Notes: generated by a model from the letters alone, not told the origin. Counted from the first letter of the stretch, positions 32,832 to 44,344 are shown. The stretch is 64,000 nucleotides of DNA from Muscardinus avellanarius (GCA_963383645.1 OY726557.1:131839251-131903250), one strand, 5' to 3'. Program-made: numbers and translations.

Positions 32832-33021
32832 CACGGTACCCAGGGCCTTTCTAACTTCAAGATATACCCCAGACCTATTTTTTATTCTTTATTTTGAAAC
32901 AGGGTCTCACTGAGTTGCAAAGGACCTCATTAAGTAGCTGAGGCTGTCTGCAAACTGCGATCCTTCTGTCTCGGCCTCCCAAATGCTGAGATTACAAACG
33001 TGCGCCACCACTCCTGGCTAT
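32832..33021 (-). mobile_element. B1-ID SINE, minus strand
   Basis: TTTGAAACAGGGTCTCACTG, GTAGCTGAGGCTGTCTGC and GTGCGCCACCACTCCTGGC are clear. The ID half is shortened. Confidence 0.88.
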
Positions 33022-33231
33022 ACATTTCTAGTTGACATATATCCACGTGGACCTAACAGACTCCTTGAAGGTAATATTTCCCAGCATCTTGACCCTCCCA
33101 ACAACTTGTTCCTTACCCAGTCTTTGTTTATCTTACTAAGTGGGACCATCATTGACTTAGTTGCTCAAACAACTGCATTTAATTGCTTAAGTGAGGATGG
33201 AAGTTTGCTTTCCTTGCTTTCTTTTTATCTT

Positions 33232-33440
33232 TTCTTCTTTTTTGTGGTACTGCTAGTTGTACTCATGAGCATTCTACCTTTGAGCTATGAGCCCAGCCTG
33301 TTTATTCTTTCATTTTTGAAACAGGGTTTTCTAGGTTGCTGAGAGTCTTGCTACATTGCTGAGGCTTTCCTTGAATCTATGATCCTCCTGCCTCAGCCTC
33401 CTAAGTACTAGCATTACAGGCAAGCATCTCCATACCCAGA
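33232..33440 (-). mobile_element. B1-ID SINE, older copy, minus strand
   Basis: GTACTGCTAGTTGTACTCATG, TTTGAGCTATGAGCCCAGC and CCTGCCTCAGCCTCCTAAGT show the usual order with many changes. Confidence 0.82.
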
Positions 33441-33811
33441 GCTTTCCTCTCAATTGCATTTTTATAAAAATAAAATTGAATGTCAAATCCTATCTATTCT
33501 ACCTCAAAAATATATCTCAGTCTATCTTCATTTCTTTTTCTGCTCTAATTCCAGCTACTATAAGCTTTTGCTTGGACTTTTGAAAGGGCTTTCACTCACA
33601 CACTCACTCATTCACTCTAAAATAAGTAATAAAATATTTTTCTCATGACCTAATAAATCAAGAAAGGCAGTATAGTAAAAAGTATACTTCACAATATTAT
33701 ATCCTATTTATTCTCTCTTTGATAAATAAATAGCAAGAGAAAAATCAAATTTTAGGTCAAGTCACATGAAATTGCCAATTTTTAAAAATTATTTTGACTT
33801 TTTAAAAATGG

Positions 33812-33999
33812 CAGCCAGGCACTGTGGCACATGCTCATGATCCCAGTACTTGAGAGGCTGACATAGGAAAATCACAGGTCCCAGGCCAGTGCACGGTAAC
33901 TTAGTGAGAACCTGTTTAAAAATAAAAATAATAAAATAGGGATGGGGCTTAGATAAAAGATAGAGTACCCAGAGGTTCAATCCCTAGTACCACACACAC
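33812..33999 (+). mobile_element. B1-ID SINE, older copy
   Basis: GCCAGGCACTGTGGCACATG, TACTTGAGAGGCTGACATAGG and CAATCCCTAGTACCACACAC. Part of the ID half is eroded. Confidence 0.82.
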
Positions 34000-34312
34000 A
34001 AAATAATGGTGGTTGAATATAGTTTTATCTATTAGTTTCTTATATTCTTATCAGGTAATTTGTAATATATGTATGGTGCAAATAGTAAAAAAAAAAAAAG
34101 TATTATTTGTGTCCATATTTTTTGCTTGAAAAATAGCATTCTACAGTTTGTGGTTTGTACCAACTTTTCTTTTTCTCATTTACTAATACATCCTGAAGAT
34201 ACCTTGTGTTCTTATTGTCTTTAAAGAGTGTCTTTTTTATTATAAAATATCTTCTTTTATTTTTTTTCAAAATATTTTAGAGTCTTATTGATCATTTTTT
34301 GTACATCTATGT
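34000..34312. other. AT-rich sequence, possible LINE relic
   Basis: The text before and after the next SINE (resuming at 34536-34740 with TTCGGGCTGTTTCCAACACC) reads like a decayed antisense LINE-1/HAL1-type end. Not certain. Confidence 0.3.
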
Positions 34313-34327
34313 CTACACAAGTTTTTT

Positions 34328-34520
34328 ATTTATTTATTTATTTTTTTGTGGTACTGGGGTTCCTGGAAGCCCTTCTACCTCCGGGCTACACTCCCAGACC
34401 TATTTTTTTATATTTTGAAACAGGGTCTCGTAAGCCAGCGCGGCTGGCTTCGAACCGGTGCAATCCTCCTGTCTCCACCTCCCAAGCGCGGGGATTACAA
34501 GCGTGCGCCACCACACCCGG
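34328..34520 (-). mobile_element. B1-ID SINE of the palindromic-core subfamily, minus strand
   Basis: The complement carries GCCAGCCGCGCTGGCTTACG and a TAGAAGGGCTTCCAGGAACC ID half, as in 29012-29227. CTACACAAGTTTTTT is repeated at 34313-34327 and 34521-34535. Confidence 0.92.
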
Positions 34521-34759
34521 CTACACAAGTTTTTTTAACCCCATTATGATGTATAAATACAATGCAGTAATGAAAAAATTTTACAAAAGAGTGTATTTAT
34601 TGTTTTCAAATAATTATTGAGCAGTCCCATTGTATGGCTACTCCATTACTAATGTACTTTCTCTCTACTTGGCATTCGGGCTGTTTCCAACACCTGCCAT
34701 TACACAGTGCTGCAGTGAAAAATCTTGTACCTCCACTTCTTCATAAGTTAGACTAAACT

Positions 34760-35075
34760 CATGGCTAAGCTCTTCTCTGTTACTCTTCCCTTCCTCCAGT
34801 GTATTTTCTAGCAACCAAACCAGTCTTCTGAAAACATTATTCAAATTATGCTAGTCTTATGCTTAAGATCTCCCATCATGTTAGGAATAAAAACCCCATC
34901 TCTCTGTGCCAGGCCTGCATGGCTCCCAAGCGTCTTGGGTTCTGCTCAACTATGCCCTCATCCTGTGTCTTTCTGTCACCACATTCCAGCCCTCTGGTGT
35001 ACCCCTCGAAACTGCCAAACCTCTTCTACACTGTAGGGCAGTGTGCCAGCGTCTGGAATATTCTCTCTTGGATTT
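34760..35075 (+). mobile_element. LINE-2 3' region
   Basis: AAGATCTCCCATCATGTTAGG, CCAGGCCTGCATGGCTCCC and GCGTCTGGAATATTCTCTC are in L2 order. Confidence 0.55.
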
Positions 35076-35479
35076 ACGTAGGGCTGACTTCTTGTCGCTT
35101 AGGTTTGGTTTAAATGCAGTGGTGTACTGGCAAATGTTTAACAGCCAGCTCTCTGGGAAAAGGAAGCCATGATTTGTAGCATTTGCCCATTTGTGTAAAT
35201 ACAATGCTGCGGACTATTTAAGGTTACCAATGTGATGTCACACAGCTCACAAACTTGAGCAAATTTTAACAATCTGTTCTTTGAAGCTAGCAGCTGGCTC
35301 CAGTATAGCTGTGCTTTAAATGTTACTTTTTCTGAAAAACCAATCTAAAATAGGCCTCAATCACTCTGAAACCTGCTTCTTTTATTTGCATCTGAATCAA
35401 ATCACTAATCTTTCCTTGTTCATTTATTTACTTGAGTAGTGGAATTATTCCTGTCCCATCCCAAGTGACATACATAATC
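35076..35479. other. Unresolved sequence, possibly an old DNA transposon
   Basis: GTTTAACAGCCAGCTCTCTGG, GTGATGTCACACAGCTCAC and GAAGCTAGCAGCTGGCTCC look like an ancient medium-reiterated repeat, but I cannot name it. Confidence 0.3.
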
Positions 35480-35509
35480 ACACAAAACCTAGATTCCATG
35501 ACGGCAAGG

Positions 35510-35554
<45 letters not shown>

Positions 35555-35640
35555 TTAGATTGTATTTAGATTGTCACCTGGCAAATAATATGTATTTATA
35601 AAATTTTTGTAGAATAAACAGAATAAACATATGAATGAAT
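35480..35640 (+). mobile_element. L2/MIR tail containing a (TG)n run
   Basis: TAGATTCCATGACGGCAAGG, then (TG)n at 35512-35552, then CACCTGGCAAATAATATG and ATGAATGAATGCA. The microsatellite lies inside the decayed tail. Confidence 0.5.
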
Positions 35641-35793
35641 GCATTTTAATCAGTGATTGAAATTTCCCCAGCCTAATTCTGACCCCAAACCTTTAAACAT
35701 TGTTCTTTCCAGAGTTCACTGGAATGAGTCTCAAAATTTTGATATAATACTTATAAATCTGTTCACATTTTATTTTATTAGAATGGGGGCATT

Positions 35794-35988
35794 GGCCAGG
35801 CGTGGTGGCGCACGTTGTAATCCCCGCGCTTGGAAGGCAGAGACAGGAGGATCGCGCAGGTTCGAAGCCAGCCGCACTGGCTTAGGAGACCCTGTTTAAA
35901 AAAAAAAAATATATATATATATATATAGGTCTGGGAGTGTAGCCCGGAGGTAACCCCAGTACCACACACACACACACACAAAAAAAAA
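35794..35988 (+). mobile_element. B1-ID SINE of the palindromic-core subfamily
   Basis: Head GGCCAGGCGTGGTGGCGCAC, core AGCCAGCCGCACTGGCTTAG, a linker of A and (AT)n, and an ID half deleted after GGAGGTAACCCCAGTACC. Near-identical 13-bp flanks GAATGGGGGCATT (35781-35793) and GAATGGGGGAATT (35989-36001). Confidence 0.92.
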
Positions 35989-36001
35989 GAATGGGGGAAT
36001 T

Positions 36002-36354
36002 GTTTCTTTAATTGCTTAAATTGCCCATCTCTCTGTGTTCTGATTCCATATGACTTCTCCAGACTACTCCAAAATACACCCCTACCCCAGCCTGCCAGCT
36101 CCATTCAGTTGCCACCTCTCACTAAGGTCACATGGACTCAGTTCTGTGAGTGCTCGTCTGTTCACCCGCATCTACTGCGCATTTCTTCCTATCCCTCTTT
36201 CTATCAGCAATCCTTCACAGTCCAATTCACATCCTGGTCCTTCCCTGAAGATTTCTTCTCTCTAGTCAACCCATACAGATTTTTCTTTCTCCAAACTTCT
36301 ATTGTATTTACAGTTGAGAAAAATCTCAACCTTGGCCTAAGAAAAAAGAAGATG

Positions 36355-36358
<4 letters not shown>
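36002..36358. other. Unique pyrimidine-rich sequence
   Basis: Nothing firmly recognised. A decayed L2 is possible. Confidence 0.3.
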
Positions 36359-36417
<59 letters not shown>

Positions 36418-36418
36418 G
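36359..36418. repeat. (TA)n microsatellite
   Basis: About 60 bases of AT repeat with one G interruption near 36403. Confidence 0.95.
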
Positions 36419-36519
36419 TAGCCTAAGTATACTAAAATTAATATTAATTTTCTTATGGTACTTGGGTTATATAGAAAACGTATTATTTATTCTCAGATAA
36501 TATGCACAAAATATTGAAG

Positions 36520-36712
36520 AATGAAATGCCATGATGTCTACAATTTACTCAAATTATTTTTGACAGGGGTGTGTACAAAGAGAGAAGAAAATGGGGCAAA
36601 ATGTCAATAATTGGTGCATCTAGATGAAGAGTATTTGGGTATTCACTACATTATTCTTTTATTACTTTTGAAAATTTGAAATTCTCAAAATAAAATGTTA
36701 AGAAATAAACTG
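36520..36712 (+). mobile_element. Old LINE-1 3' end (L1M type)
   Basis: AAAATGTCAATAATTGGTGC, AGAGTATTTGGGTATTCACT and TTCTCAAAATAAAATGTTAAG match the 3' UTR and tail of old L1 elements in sense orientation. Confidence 0.65.
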
Positions 36713-36837
36713 TTGCATTAGAAATATTTATTAAGTTTTAAAATGCAGTGTTCTGGCCCTCACCACTGGAGAGCAATAGATTCTCTTATTCTGTAAGTCT
36801 ATGTAGCTAAGTTCAATTATAAATGCTTTTTTCCCCC

Positions 36838-37042
36838 CTTTTTTGGTGGTACTGAGGATTGAATCCAGGGGCGTTCTACCTCTGAGCAACACTCCCAGCC
36901 ATTTTTATATTTATTTTAAAACAGGGCTTGCTAGGTTGCTGAGGGTGTTTTTTTTGTTGCTGTGGCTGATCTCGAACCTACAATCTCCCTGTCTCAGCCT
37001 TCCATGTACTGGAATTACTGGTGTACACCACCGTATCTGGTG
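36838..37042 (-). mobile_element. B1-ID SINE, older copy, minus strand
   Basis: GTGGTACTGAGGATTGAATC, TACCTCTGAGCAACACTCCC and GTGTACACCACCGTATCTGG. Confidence 0.85.
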
Positions 37043-38927
37043 TGTAGATTTAAAACTCCACAGTTGACTCTGATGTTAAGTGTCTTAGGTCAGGTTTCCC
37101 CAGAGCCCAGTCTGAGCCCATGTGCTTCCTGGGGGAGTAGCTCTTCAAAAGAGAAATAAGTGAAACCTGATAAGAGATGGAGAAAAAAACTAAGCAAGGA
37201 TGTGGCTTTAGCTAGAATCTGACTGCAGGCTGATCTGGGGGAAACGCTCTGGAGCACAATTTATGCTGTAGACAATTTTTTATTTCCAGCAAGGGACTGG
37301 CTTTCATATCCCTGGACCTGTCAGTCACTGTTGAAGTCTATCTGGTAAGGGGGCTGGGGCACTCTGAGGTAGCTTCCCAGATGATGGTTTGGCCCAGGGT
37401 GATTCTCTGGAGAGATAGCTGTGAGATGTCCACCAGCATCTCAGACAGGCATCGGAGCCCCATCTAGCCAAGGGAACCCAGGCAGGACACCAGCAGGCTT
37501 CATGACATGTGGCTAAGTGTTGCCAAGCACCACTCTGTCAAAACATGAATTAGAGAATGACTCTCCTTACTTCACATGTCCTAGCTCTGACTTAGGGCAT
37601 GGACCATGCCACAAGCTATGAGCATCCTCTATAGATGTTAGCACAGTGCTGGGCCCATGATAAACAACCAGTACATTCTCCCTGGTCAGTGACTTGGCCT
37701 ATTACATGTTCTTAAGAATCTACTCAGGTCATAAAAAAAAATCCTTTAAAGAAATGGGATTCTTTGACTTTGGTGTTGTGAGGAAGAGGGTATAAGATGA
37801 ATCACAGAAGGCTGGGGGATATGATGTTCCCCTTGCTTGAGTACTGCATGAAGCAGCTGCCAACATCGATTTTGTCATGATCTGCTCTACATTGAAACTG
37901 TTCAGAGAGATTCGTTTTATCTTAAGTGGGGTCTCTTCAGATGCAACCCCCAAGACAAAGATTCATGTAGTTTATTTGGTGGGGGGGGGTGACTCCAGGG
38001 CGTACCACTAGGTCAGTATGAACAGATATGGAGGGAAGGCCATCCACACAGGCATGAAACCAGTCAAGTTACCATCCTGGGCAGCTGGAGCTTAGTTCCT
38101 CTGAGAGGTGCTAGGCCTTATGTGGGATACTTGCTTCTGCATTATCAAACCTGAGTGATTAGGGGGCTAAGATATTTATATGCCAATCATATTAAAGACT
38201 GCTTAAGAATGGCTTTTGTGGGACTAGAGAGGTCTTCAGTTCTCAAACTCCTGGCCAGCACTGTGAGGGGCAGAGTAGTCTCTGGCCACCAAAGAAAGCC
38301 CCCTCTCTGGTGCAATGACATGGAAACAGGACCATGGCAAGCAGCAACATGTGCAACACCTGTCTTATCTCACCGCATTTGTACGATATCCCTCTATGGG
38401 AGTGGAGATAGCCTCCTTTGTAGACTATTGTTGTCTCCATCAAGGACAAGAAGTTCAGTAGGGCCCAAGGGATAGATACTCAGCAGCTAGCAAAAGCAGA
38501 ATCTGACCTCTGATATGCCTTAACCCAAAGGTCTGTGCTCTTGTTTCTACCAGAAGTGGCTCCCTGGCATGTAGCTGCAATAAGGGAGCCAGTAGAGATT
38601 CTGTTGCCCGTGACTCTCACGGTGATGACTGCTGAATGAATGGATGGTCAGGGCCAGAGTTCAGTGGTGAATAAAAGCCCATCAGGTGTCAGGAATTTGG
38701 AAATGGGCTTCGAGGCAGTGTACGTCTTACTAAGTAACAAGTCAGCCTGTCTAGATGATCATTCATGCAGGAGCCAGGCAGCACTGAGTGATTTCTCCGG
38801 AACGGCCTGAGCCTCTAAGAACACCCATCGTTCTGTCGGTCACAGTGCTAGCTGGCGTGGGGTTCCACTGACTGCTTCCCCAACCTCGGCACCGGCGCGG
38901 AGCCCCTCACCCACATCGTTCCGCACC
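37043..38927. other. Low-copy sequence; possible ancient LTR piece
   Basis: From about 37960 to 38150 (AGTTTATTTGGTGGGGGG, GCAGCTGGAGCTTAGTTCC) the text is reminiscent of an old ERVL LTR, but the family is not established. A G10 run lies at 37980-37989. CpG density rises at 38860-38950. No gene recognised. Confidence 0.3.
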
Positions 38928-39368
38928 TCACCCCCTGCCTGTCAGCGCCCTGACAGCTCTCTTCTGCAGGATTTTCAGCTCAGTTGTGCTGATTGAAGAT
39001 GTTTGCAATTCACAAATGCGCGTGCGCACACACACAGAAACACACACACAAAAGAGAACTAGCGGGCAGGGCTTGGGGTCCAAAGAGATGAACTTGAAGA
39101 AGGTTTTGACGAGGTTAGTGAGCTCCTGAGGACAAGCTTTGGCTATCACAGGAATTTCTGTGTTCTTGAGGTCACCAGATTGATTTTTGCTGGTTTCACC
39201 AGGTTTGTATATCTGGTCACCAGGTTGTTGATCCTTTTCACCAGTCATATAAAAGGCTAAGTCTACTACCTTGTGCATGTTCTCTGTTTGCTGGGCCAGC
39301 TGGAATGCATAGATCTGAGTGCTAGGAAACAAGTGATTGATGTCTTTGTTGCCGTAAGATAGTTGCAA
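38928..39368 (-). other. Unidentified 146-codon ORF; possible pseudogene or chance
   Basis: The predicted product starts MQLSYGNKDINHLF and is hydrophilic, with Gln/Asp/Lys-rich sequence to about residue 95. It then runs into a valine/cysteine stretch encoded by a CA repeat (39018-39052), so the C-terminal third is unlikely to be protein. The word CTGGTGA recurs four times on the minus strand at about 39173-39250. I recognise no family. It has no evident poly-A tail or flanking duplication to mark a processed pseudogene. Confidence 0.25.
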
Positions 39369-39624
39369 AGAAAACTACTTGGAAAGCTACAAACCAAGTG
39401 CTTATGAGAATCCTAGAAATCCTAGTCAAAGTGGAAGGGAGGGGAAGCAGGAAGTTGGATTAGATGCTTATTAAATTTTTCTTTCTAAATCCAAGATCTG
39501 GAAATACCATATCTCAAGGCATGGATTACTGTTGATCCCTATGAGAAAGGGGCTTGAGAAACCCCCACATATGTGTGTGTTTATATTATATACATATTAT
39601 TATACTCATGTACTATTTACATCA

Positions 39625-40068
39625 TGTTAGAATTTGAACTTGGAATGTTCCTGGAAAGCTTATGTTGAAAGCCCCGTCTCTAATGCAGCAAGATTCAGAA
39701 AAGGGGCTTTCAGGCAATGATTGATCAGGAGGGCTCTGACCTCTTCAGTGGATTGATCTATTTAATGGGTTAATCCATTTATAGCTGAGTGGACTCCTGG
39801 GAGGTGGGACCTACTAGGAGAAAGCAGGTCACTGGGGGCGTACCCTGGACCTCTCCTGCCCACTTCTGGCTCTCTCTGCCTCCAGGGTGCCCTTCACTGA
39901 GCAGCTTTTCTCTGCCATACCTTTTCACTCTGATGCTCCATCTCACCTCACACCCAAAGCAATGCAGCTGGCTGACCACATACTGAGACCAAAATACACT
40001 TTTCCTCCTCTAAGTTGTTCTAAGTTGTTCTTGCCAAGTATGTTGGTCATAGTGATGAAAAGCTAACA
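39625..40068 (+). mobile_element. Solo LTR, MaLR-like, near complete
   Basis: It begins TGTTAG and ends CTAACA, exact inverted termini. Internally it shows CTGGGAGGTGGGACC, CCACTTCTGGCTCTCTCTGC and GACCAAAATACAC near the 3' end. Flanks (CATCA / CATAT) are at best an imperfect 5-bp duplication. A direct copy of TAAGTTGTTC (40011-40030) is a small internal duplication. There is no internal proviral sequence and no ORF. Confidence 0.75.
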
Positions 40069-40324
40069 CATATCATAAAACTCACCATATATATATAATA
40101 CATATATTCAAACAATCACATTAAAATATGAATAGAGATGCTAGTATTTTCTTTTAGGTCTCTGATGGATAAACTGGCACATCTCTTGAGGAATATCATT
40201 CTAGTTTGAATAACATTGCTATAGAAACAATTCTTCATTCCTTATTTTATCTAATACTACTTTATTGCACCGAAGGGATTTAGGCAAAACAAAACTTCCT
40301 GGTGGCAATTTGCAGAGCCATTAT

Positions 40325-40560
40325 GAGTACAGGATCTCTGGCATGAGAGAGGTACAGGTTTACATCCTAGTTTTGCAAATCGTTAGCCACATTACCCTGC
40401 GTGGCTTGTTTATTGAGCCTCAGGTATTTTTCACCTGTATAAAAAGACCTAATTATACTCATAATTCCCATCTCACCAGATTGTTGAGACAATGAAGATA
40501 AATCATATAAAATACTTAGCAGTATAAATGGCACACGATATGGAAAGACTAAATGGCAAC
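40325..40560 (+). mobile_element. MIR SINE relic
   Basis: AGGTTTACATCCTAGTTTTGC, TTAGCCACATTACCCTGCGTGG, GAGCCTCAGGTATTTTTCACC and TTGTTGAGACAATGAAGATAA. Confidence 0.65.
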
Positions 40561-41107
40561 TACTGCTAAAATTTTAAAATTAATATAGGTTCTCCTGACA
40601 ACAGTCACTTTCCCCAGCATGTGGGATTAACTGTTGCTCTAGCTTAAAAATCCAGGCCTCTTTGTGTGAACAGAAGGAGGCTGATAGCTGCAAGGCTGAC
40701 GATGCAGGGCTCAGGTGTCCATCACTTCCTCCTGAAGGTCTCCCTGTCCCTGAGAAGTGCCACTAGGACTTGCTCCTTTGAAGTTCTCAGACAAATGCTT
40801 GAATGTCTTCAGCTTTTACCTCACCCTGCCTAGAGTCGTCACATTGGGGTTCAATGATAGAGAGAGGATAAAGTCTCCCCAGTGTAAAAGATTCAGCAAG
40901 TGACAAGAAGGAGGGAGGAATGACTCTGACTTTGGAGAGATCCCCTTAGAGCCCTTTCACTGTTTTCTCCCAGATGCCTTTGTTCCTGGAGAACAAGGTG
41001 CCTCCCTTCTGGTATCTTTTATTCACTTTTGGAATACAAGGATACAACCTGTTATAATTTTCCTGGGATATTTTTCTTCCTGACCAAGATTACAAATTAA
41101 GGAATGA
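40561..41107. other. Unique sequence, nothing recognised
   Basis: No gene or repeat recognised. Confidence 0.35.
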
Positions 41108-41225
41108 AACTGGGACCTGCCACTTAATAGTTGTGTGACACTAGGGGATTATGAATCTGAGCATCAGTGCATTCATCTGTGATCTGGGGACATGACTGAA
41201 TCTGAGAAAAACAGATGATATACTA
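41108..41225 (+). mobile_element. MIR SINE relic
   Basis: ACCTGCCACTTAATAGTTGTG and ATCTGAGCATCAGTGCATTC. Confidence 0.55.
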
Positions 41226-41844
41226 AAATGTGCTTTTGTATACATTTCCATACATAAGGAAGAGGTTATTTTTGGTTCTTCCTCTGAGGGGAAATGGTAT
41301 GATAAAATTGTGAGCAACAAAACAGAAGGTCTATTTTGATACTCCATGCCTCTGTGGATCCTACCATCAAGGGAGAGGAAAACATATGAGAGAGCTAAAG
41401 CGCAAGAGATGGGGGAGAAGAGAGGGAGAGAGGAAGAGACAGAGAGAATGCTTGTATAATTTAAGGAAACGGGCTTCAGAATTAGAGGGGAGCAAAATGA
41501 AGGGCGAGGAATGTAACTATTATAGTTCTGATCTATTGCACCATCTGAAAGAGACATCTATTTGAACTCCTGTACAAGCAGCAATTACCTGGAAAATAAA
41601 TGTAATAAGAATCTTCTAAGTTGGCAGTAAAATTAGCATCACTGTATTTTAATTAATAGTCCAACTTGGAAAGAATATACTTCTCCACTTGATAAAAAGA
41701 ATGGCCTCAGCCATAGAGCAAGCCCACCCCAAACCTGTGCTTTCAGGAGGCATTTTCTCCTTTTAGCTTTCTGGATATTTTCTGCCCTTAGTGTCACTGG
41801 AAGGATCATGAGTATGAGAAAGTTACACTATCCATATGAAGGAA
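41226..41844. other. Unique sequence, nothing recognised
   Basis: The minus strand has a 138-codon ORF (41141-41557) rich in Ser/Leu/Pro, mirrored by a GA-rich plus strand near 41400-41450. No family recognised, probably chance. Confidence 0.35.
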
Positions 41845-42245
41845 AGATGTTGATCACTAGCTGTCTCTGTGAGCCTCAGTTTCCTTATTTGAAAGATGGT
41901 GGAAAGGTGTGTCATTGGTGGGGAATATCTGGATCCAGGAACTCTTGGGTTCTTTGAACTTTATTTTTCTTTATTGTTTTGGTCGGGACACATTTTTTTT
42001 TCAGGTTTCTCTGTTTCCTGTATTAATTGTTACCATAGTAACAATGATAGCAATGGTAATGAGGAGAGGGTTTATTGATAAGCTAGCATGTGCCAGGCCC
42101 TGGGTAAGGAGCTTAATAAACATTGTTTATTGTGGTTGTCATGGCATCCCTTTGAGATAGCTCCTATTTGCATCCTGTCTCATAGATGGAGAGGTGGTAC
42201 ACTTCAAAACCTTGCCCAAGGCCATGCAGCTGGGTACCCAATGGT
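41845..42245 (+). mobile_element. Two MIR relics in tandem order
   Basis: The first (about 41845-41900) has CTGTGAGCCTCAGTTTCCTTA. The second (about 42050-42245) has GCTAGCATGTGCCAGGCCCTG, CATCCCTTTGAGATAGCTCC and CCCAAGGCCATGCAGCTGG. Confidence 0.65.
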
Positions 42246-42589
42246 CATGGTAGTAATGAGATGACAAAAATTAAGTAGCTTTTTTCATAAGTCTTAGGAA
42301 TTCCATAAGTCTTAGGAATTCTTTTTAGAGTGAGAGAAATGCCCTGCCTTTAGGACTCTTAGGCATAGCAGGATCAGCTTTCATTAGATTTACCAGCCCC
42401 TACCATGGTGTTTCCCTGGGGATCTCCTGTTCCCCTCATTTCCACCAATCAGTGTAACTACCTTCTTATTCCAGTACTCTAGACAGTTTCAGATCGCCTT
42501 TGGTTATTTGTTCTTCATTCTTCATATATAAACATCCACCAAATTTTGTTCTTCATTACTTAACTAATTTAGAACGAATGTGTCAGATA
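42246..42589. other. Unique sequence with a short tandem duplication
   Basis: CATAAGTCTTAGGAATT is present twice at 42286-42320. Nothing else recognised. Confidence 0.4.
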
Positions 42590-43030
42590 TGAAAACAATA
42601 ATAGTTTCTTAATTTACATAGTGCTTTAGAGTTTTCAAAGGGCCTTCATATGCAGTATCTTATTTAATTTTTGCAATTGCCTTTTGAAATAGATGATCTG
42701 GCCGGGCATGGTGGCACATGCTTGTAATCCCCACGCTTGGGAGGCTGAGACAGGAGGATCGCACGGGTTCGAAGCCAGCCTCGGCTACTGAGTGAGGCTC
42801 TCAGCAACTTAGTGAGACCCTGTTTCCAAATAAAATATAAAAAAGGTCTGGGAGTGTAGCCCGGAGGTAGAAAGCCTCTGGGTTTCACCCCTAGTACCAC
42901 CAAAAAAAAAAAAAAAAGAAATAGAAGATCTGTATTTTACAGATGAAGAGATGAAAGCTCAGAAGGAGCTGAAATCAGACAGATAATGGGAGGAAGAACT
43001 GAAATTAATTCCAGGTCTCCCAAGATTCAA
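42590..43030 (+). mobile_element. MIR SINE split by a B1-ID insertion
   Basis: Left part: ATGCAGTATCTTATTTAAT and GCAATTGCCTTTTGAAATAG. Right part after the SINE: GTATTTTACAGATGAAGAG and TTCCAGGTCTCCCAAGATTC. Confidence 0.7.
42701..42916 (+). mobile_element. B1-ID SINE nested in MIR
   Basis: Full-length copy, close in sequence to 3150-3380. GAAATAGATGATCTG (42686-42700) and GAAATAGAAGATCTG (42917-42931) are a 15-bp target duplication with one mismatch. Confidence 0.94.
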
Positions 43031-43039
43031 GATCAGTGC

Positions 43040-43406
43040 TTCCCCCATTTTCTGCTATGACAGAATGCCTGAGACTAGATAACTTAAAAAGAGTTTATTT
43101 GGCTTATAGTTCTGGAGGTTAGAAGTCCAAGAGCAGGTTACCAAATCTGGTAGGGCCTCTTGCTCATCATAATGCAGTACAAAAGCAGAAGGGTAAGTGG
43201 GCTTTGGGGAAGGACAAGTATGAGGCGCTGGGTTCCCTTTATAACAATATAGTCTTGCAAAGTCAAGCCCTTTCTTTTGAGAAAGGCTTTAATTCTTTTT
43301 AATGTCCCAATCATCAATTAAAGGCTCCACATCCCACCACTTCTATAATGGCAATCCAAATTTAACATGAGTTTTGATGGGGGAAAAACCATATTCAAAC
43401 AGTATC
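43040..43406 (-). mobile_element. LTR, MaLR-like, minus strand
   Basis: The complement reads TGATACTGTTTGAATATGG at the 5' end, GAAGTGGTGGGATGTGGAGC in the middle, and CCAAATAAACTCTTTTTAAG with the CTGTCATAGCAG-type 3' end. It is broken up on the plus strand only by substitutions and is followed at once by a SINE. Confidence 0.7.
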
Positions 43407-43622
43407 AAGCTGGGTGTGGTGGCACACGCTTGTAATCCCAGCATTTGAGAAGCTGAGATAGGAGGATCATGGTTCACGGACAGCCTCAGCTACTACTTAG
43501 TGAGGCCCTTTGCAATTCAGTGAGAACCTGTTTCAAAATAAAGAATAAAAATAAATAAGGTTGGGTTTGTAGCTCAGAGGTAGAAAGTTCCTGGGTTCTA
43601 TCCCCAGTACTGGAAAAAAAAA
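43407..43622 (+). mobile_element. B1-ID SINE
   Basis: Head AGCTGGGTGTGGTGGCACAC, ID half GGGTTTGTAGCTCAGAGGTAG, tail of A. It abuts the LTR end. Confidence 0.9.
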
Positions 43623-44344
43623 ACACTCTCATTTATTGTTCCTAGCAATGGTATCTTCCTTGGTTTTTCCTATGTCTTTTCACTTTTCATTTCCATAGTC
43701 CCTACCAAAGTCCAACTATATTCTCTTATCTCTAATTTCTACAACACCTTCATGGTTGATTCTAATTTTCTACTTCAATCCAGATTTAAACTCTAATTCT
43801 ATGCAATTTACATTTCTCCATAAATCTTTCAAGTTTCTCTATAATCCTTAGTCCTCAATTGCAGGTACATATTCTGCATTCCTCTTTTATCATGTCAGTC
43901 TCCTTATTGCCCTCAAAATATATCAGGCAATTGCTATAATTATTTGTTTATATATGTTTTTCACAGAGTATTTGTCTCATCACGTATCTCCAGAACCCGT
44001 CTCCATGATGTGTACGTGGTACCACTCAACCCTTGAGTAAAATTTCATAACCTCTGCATTCTATTCTCAGCATTAAAAGCCTCATTTCTTAAATGTCTAA
44101 CTGCATCATACTTGAATAATGGTAAGTTATGTTTAACTCCTATAGCTTATATATTTAATATTCAGAGTGCAAACTGTCAAGATTGCTTCACCTCAAAGCT
44201 TCCAAGAAATGCAGACTCTCAGGGAACATTGGAGTTAATCAAGATCTGCACAGTAATAAAGTCCTAGGTGATTGGTTTTGCACATTACATTCTAAGAAGC
44301 ATTGGACAAAAGACTCTAGTCATGATACCATGGACCAAGTAGAG
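43623..44344. other. Unique sequence, nothing recognised
   Basis: No gene or repeat recognised. T/C-rich on the plus strand. Confidence 0.35.

Noticed and set aside
38860..38950. CpG cluster as a CpG-island promoter
   Set aside because: Under 100 bp with only about ten CpGs, too short for an island and with no downstream gene.
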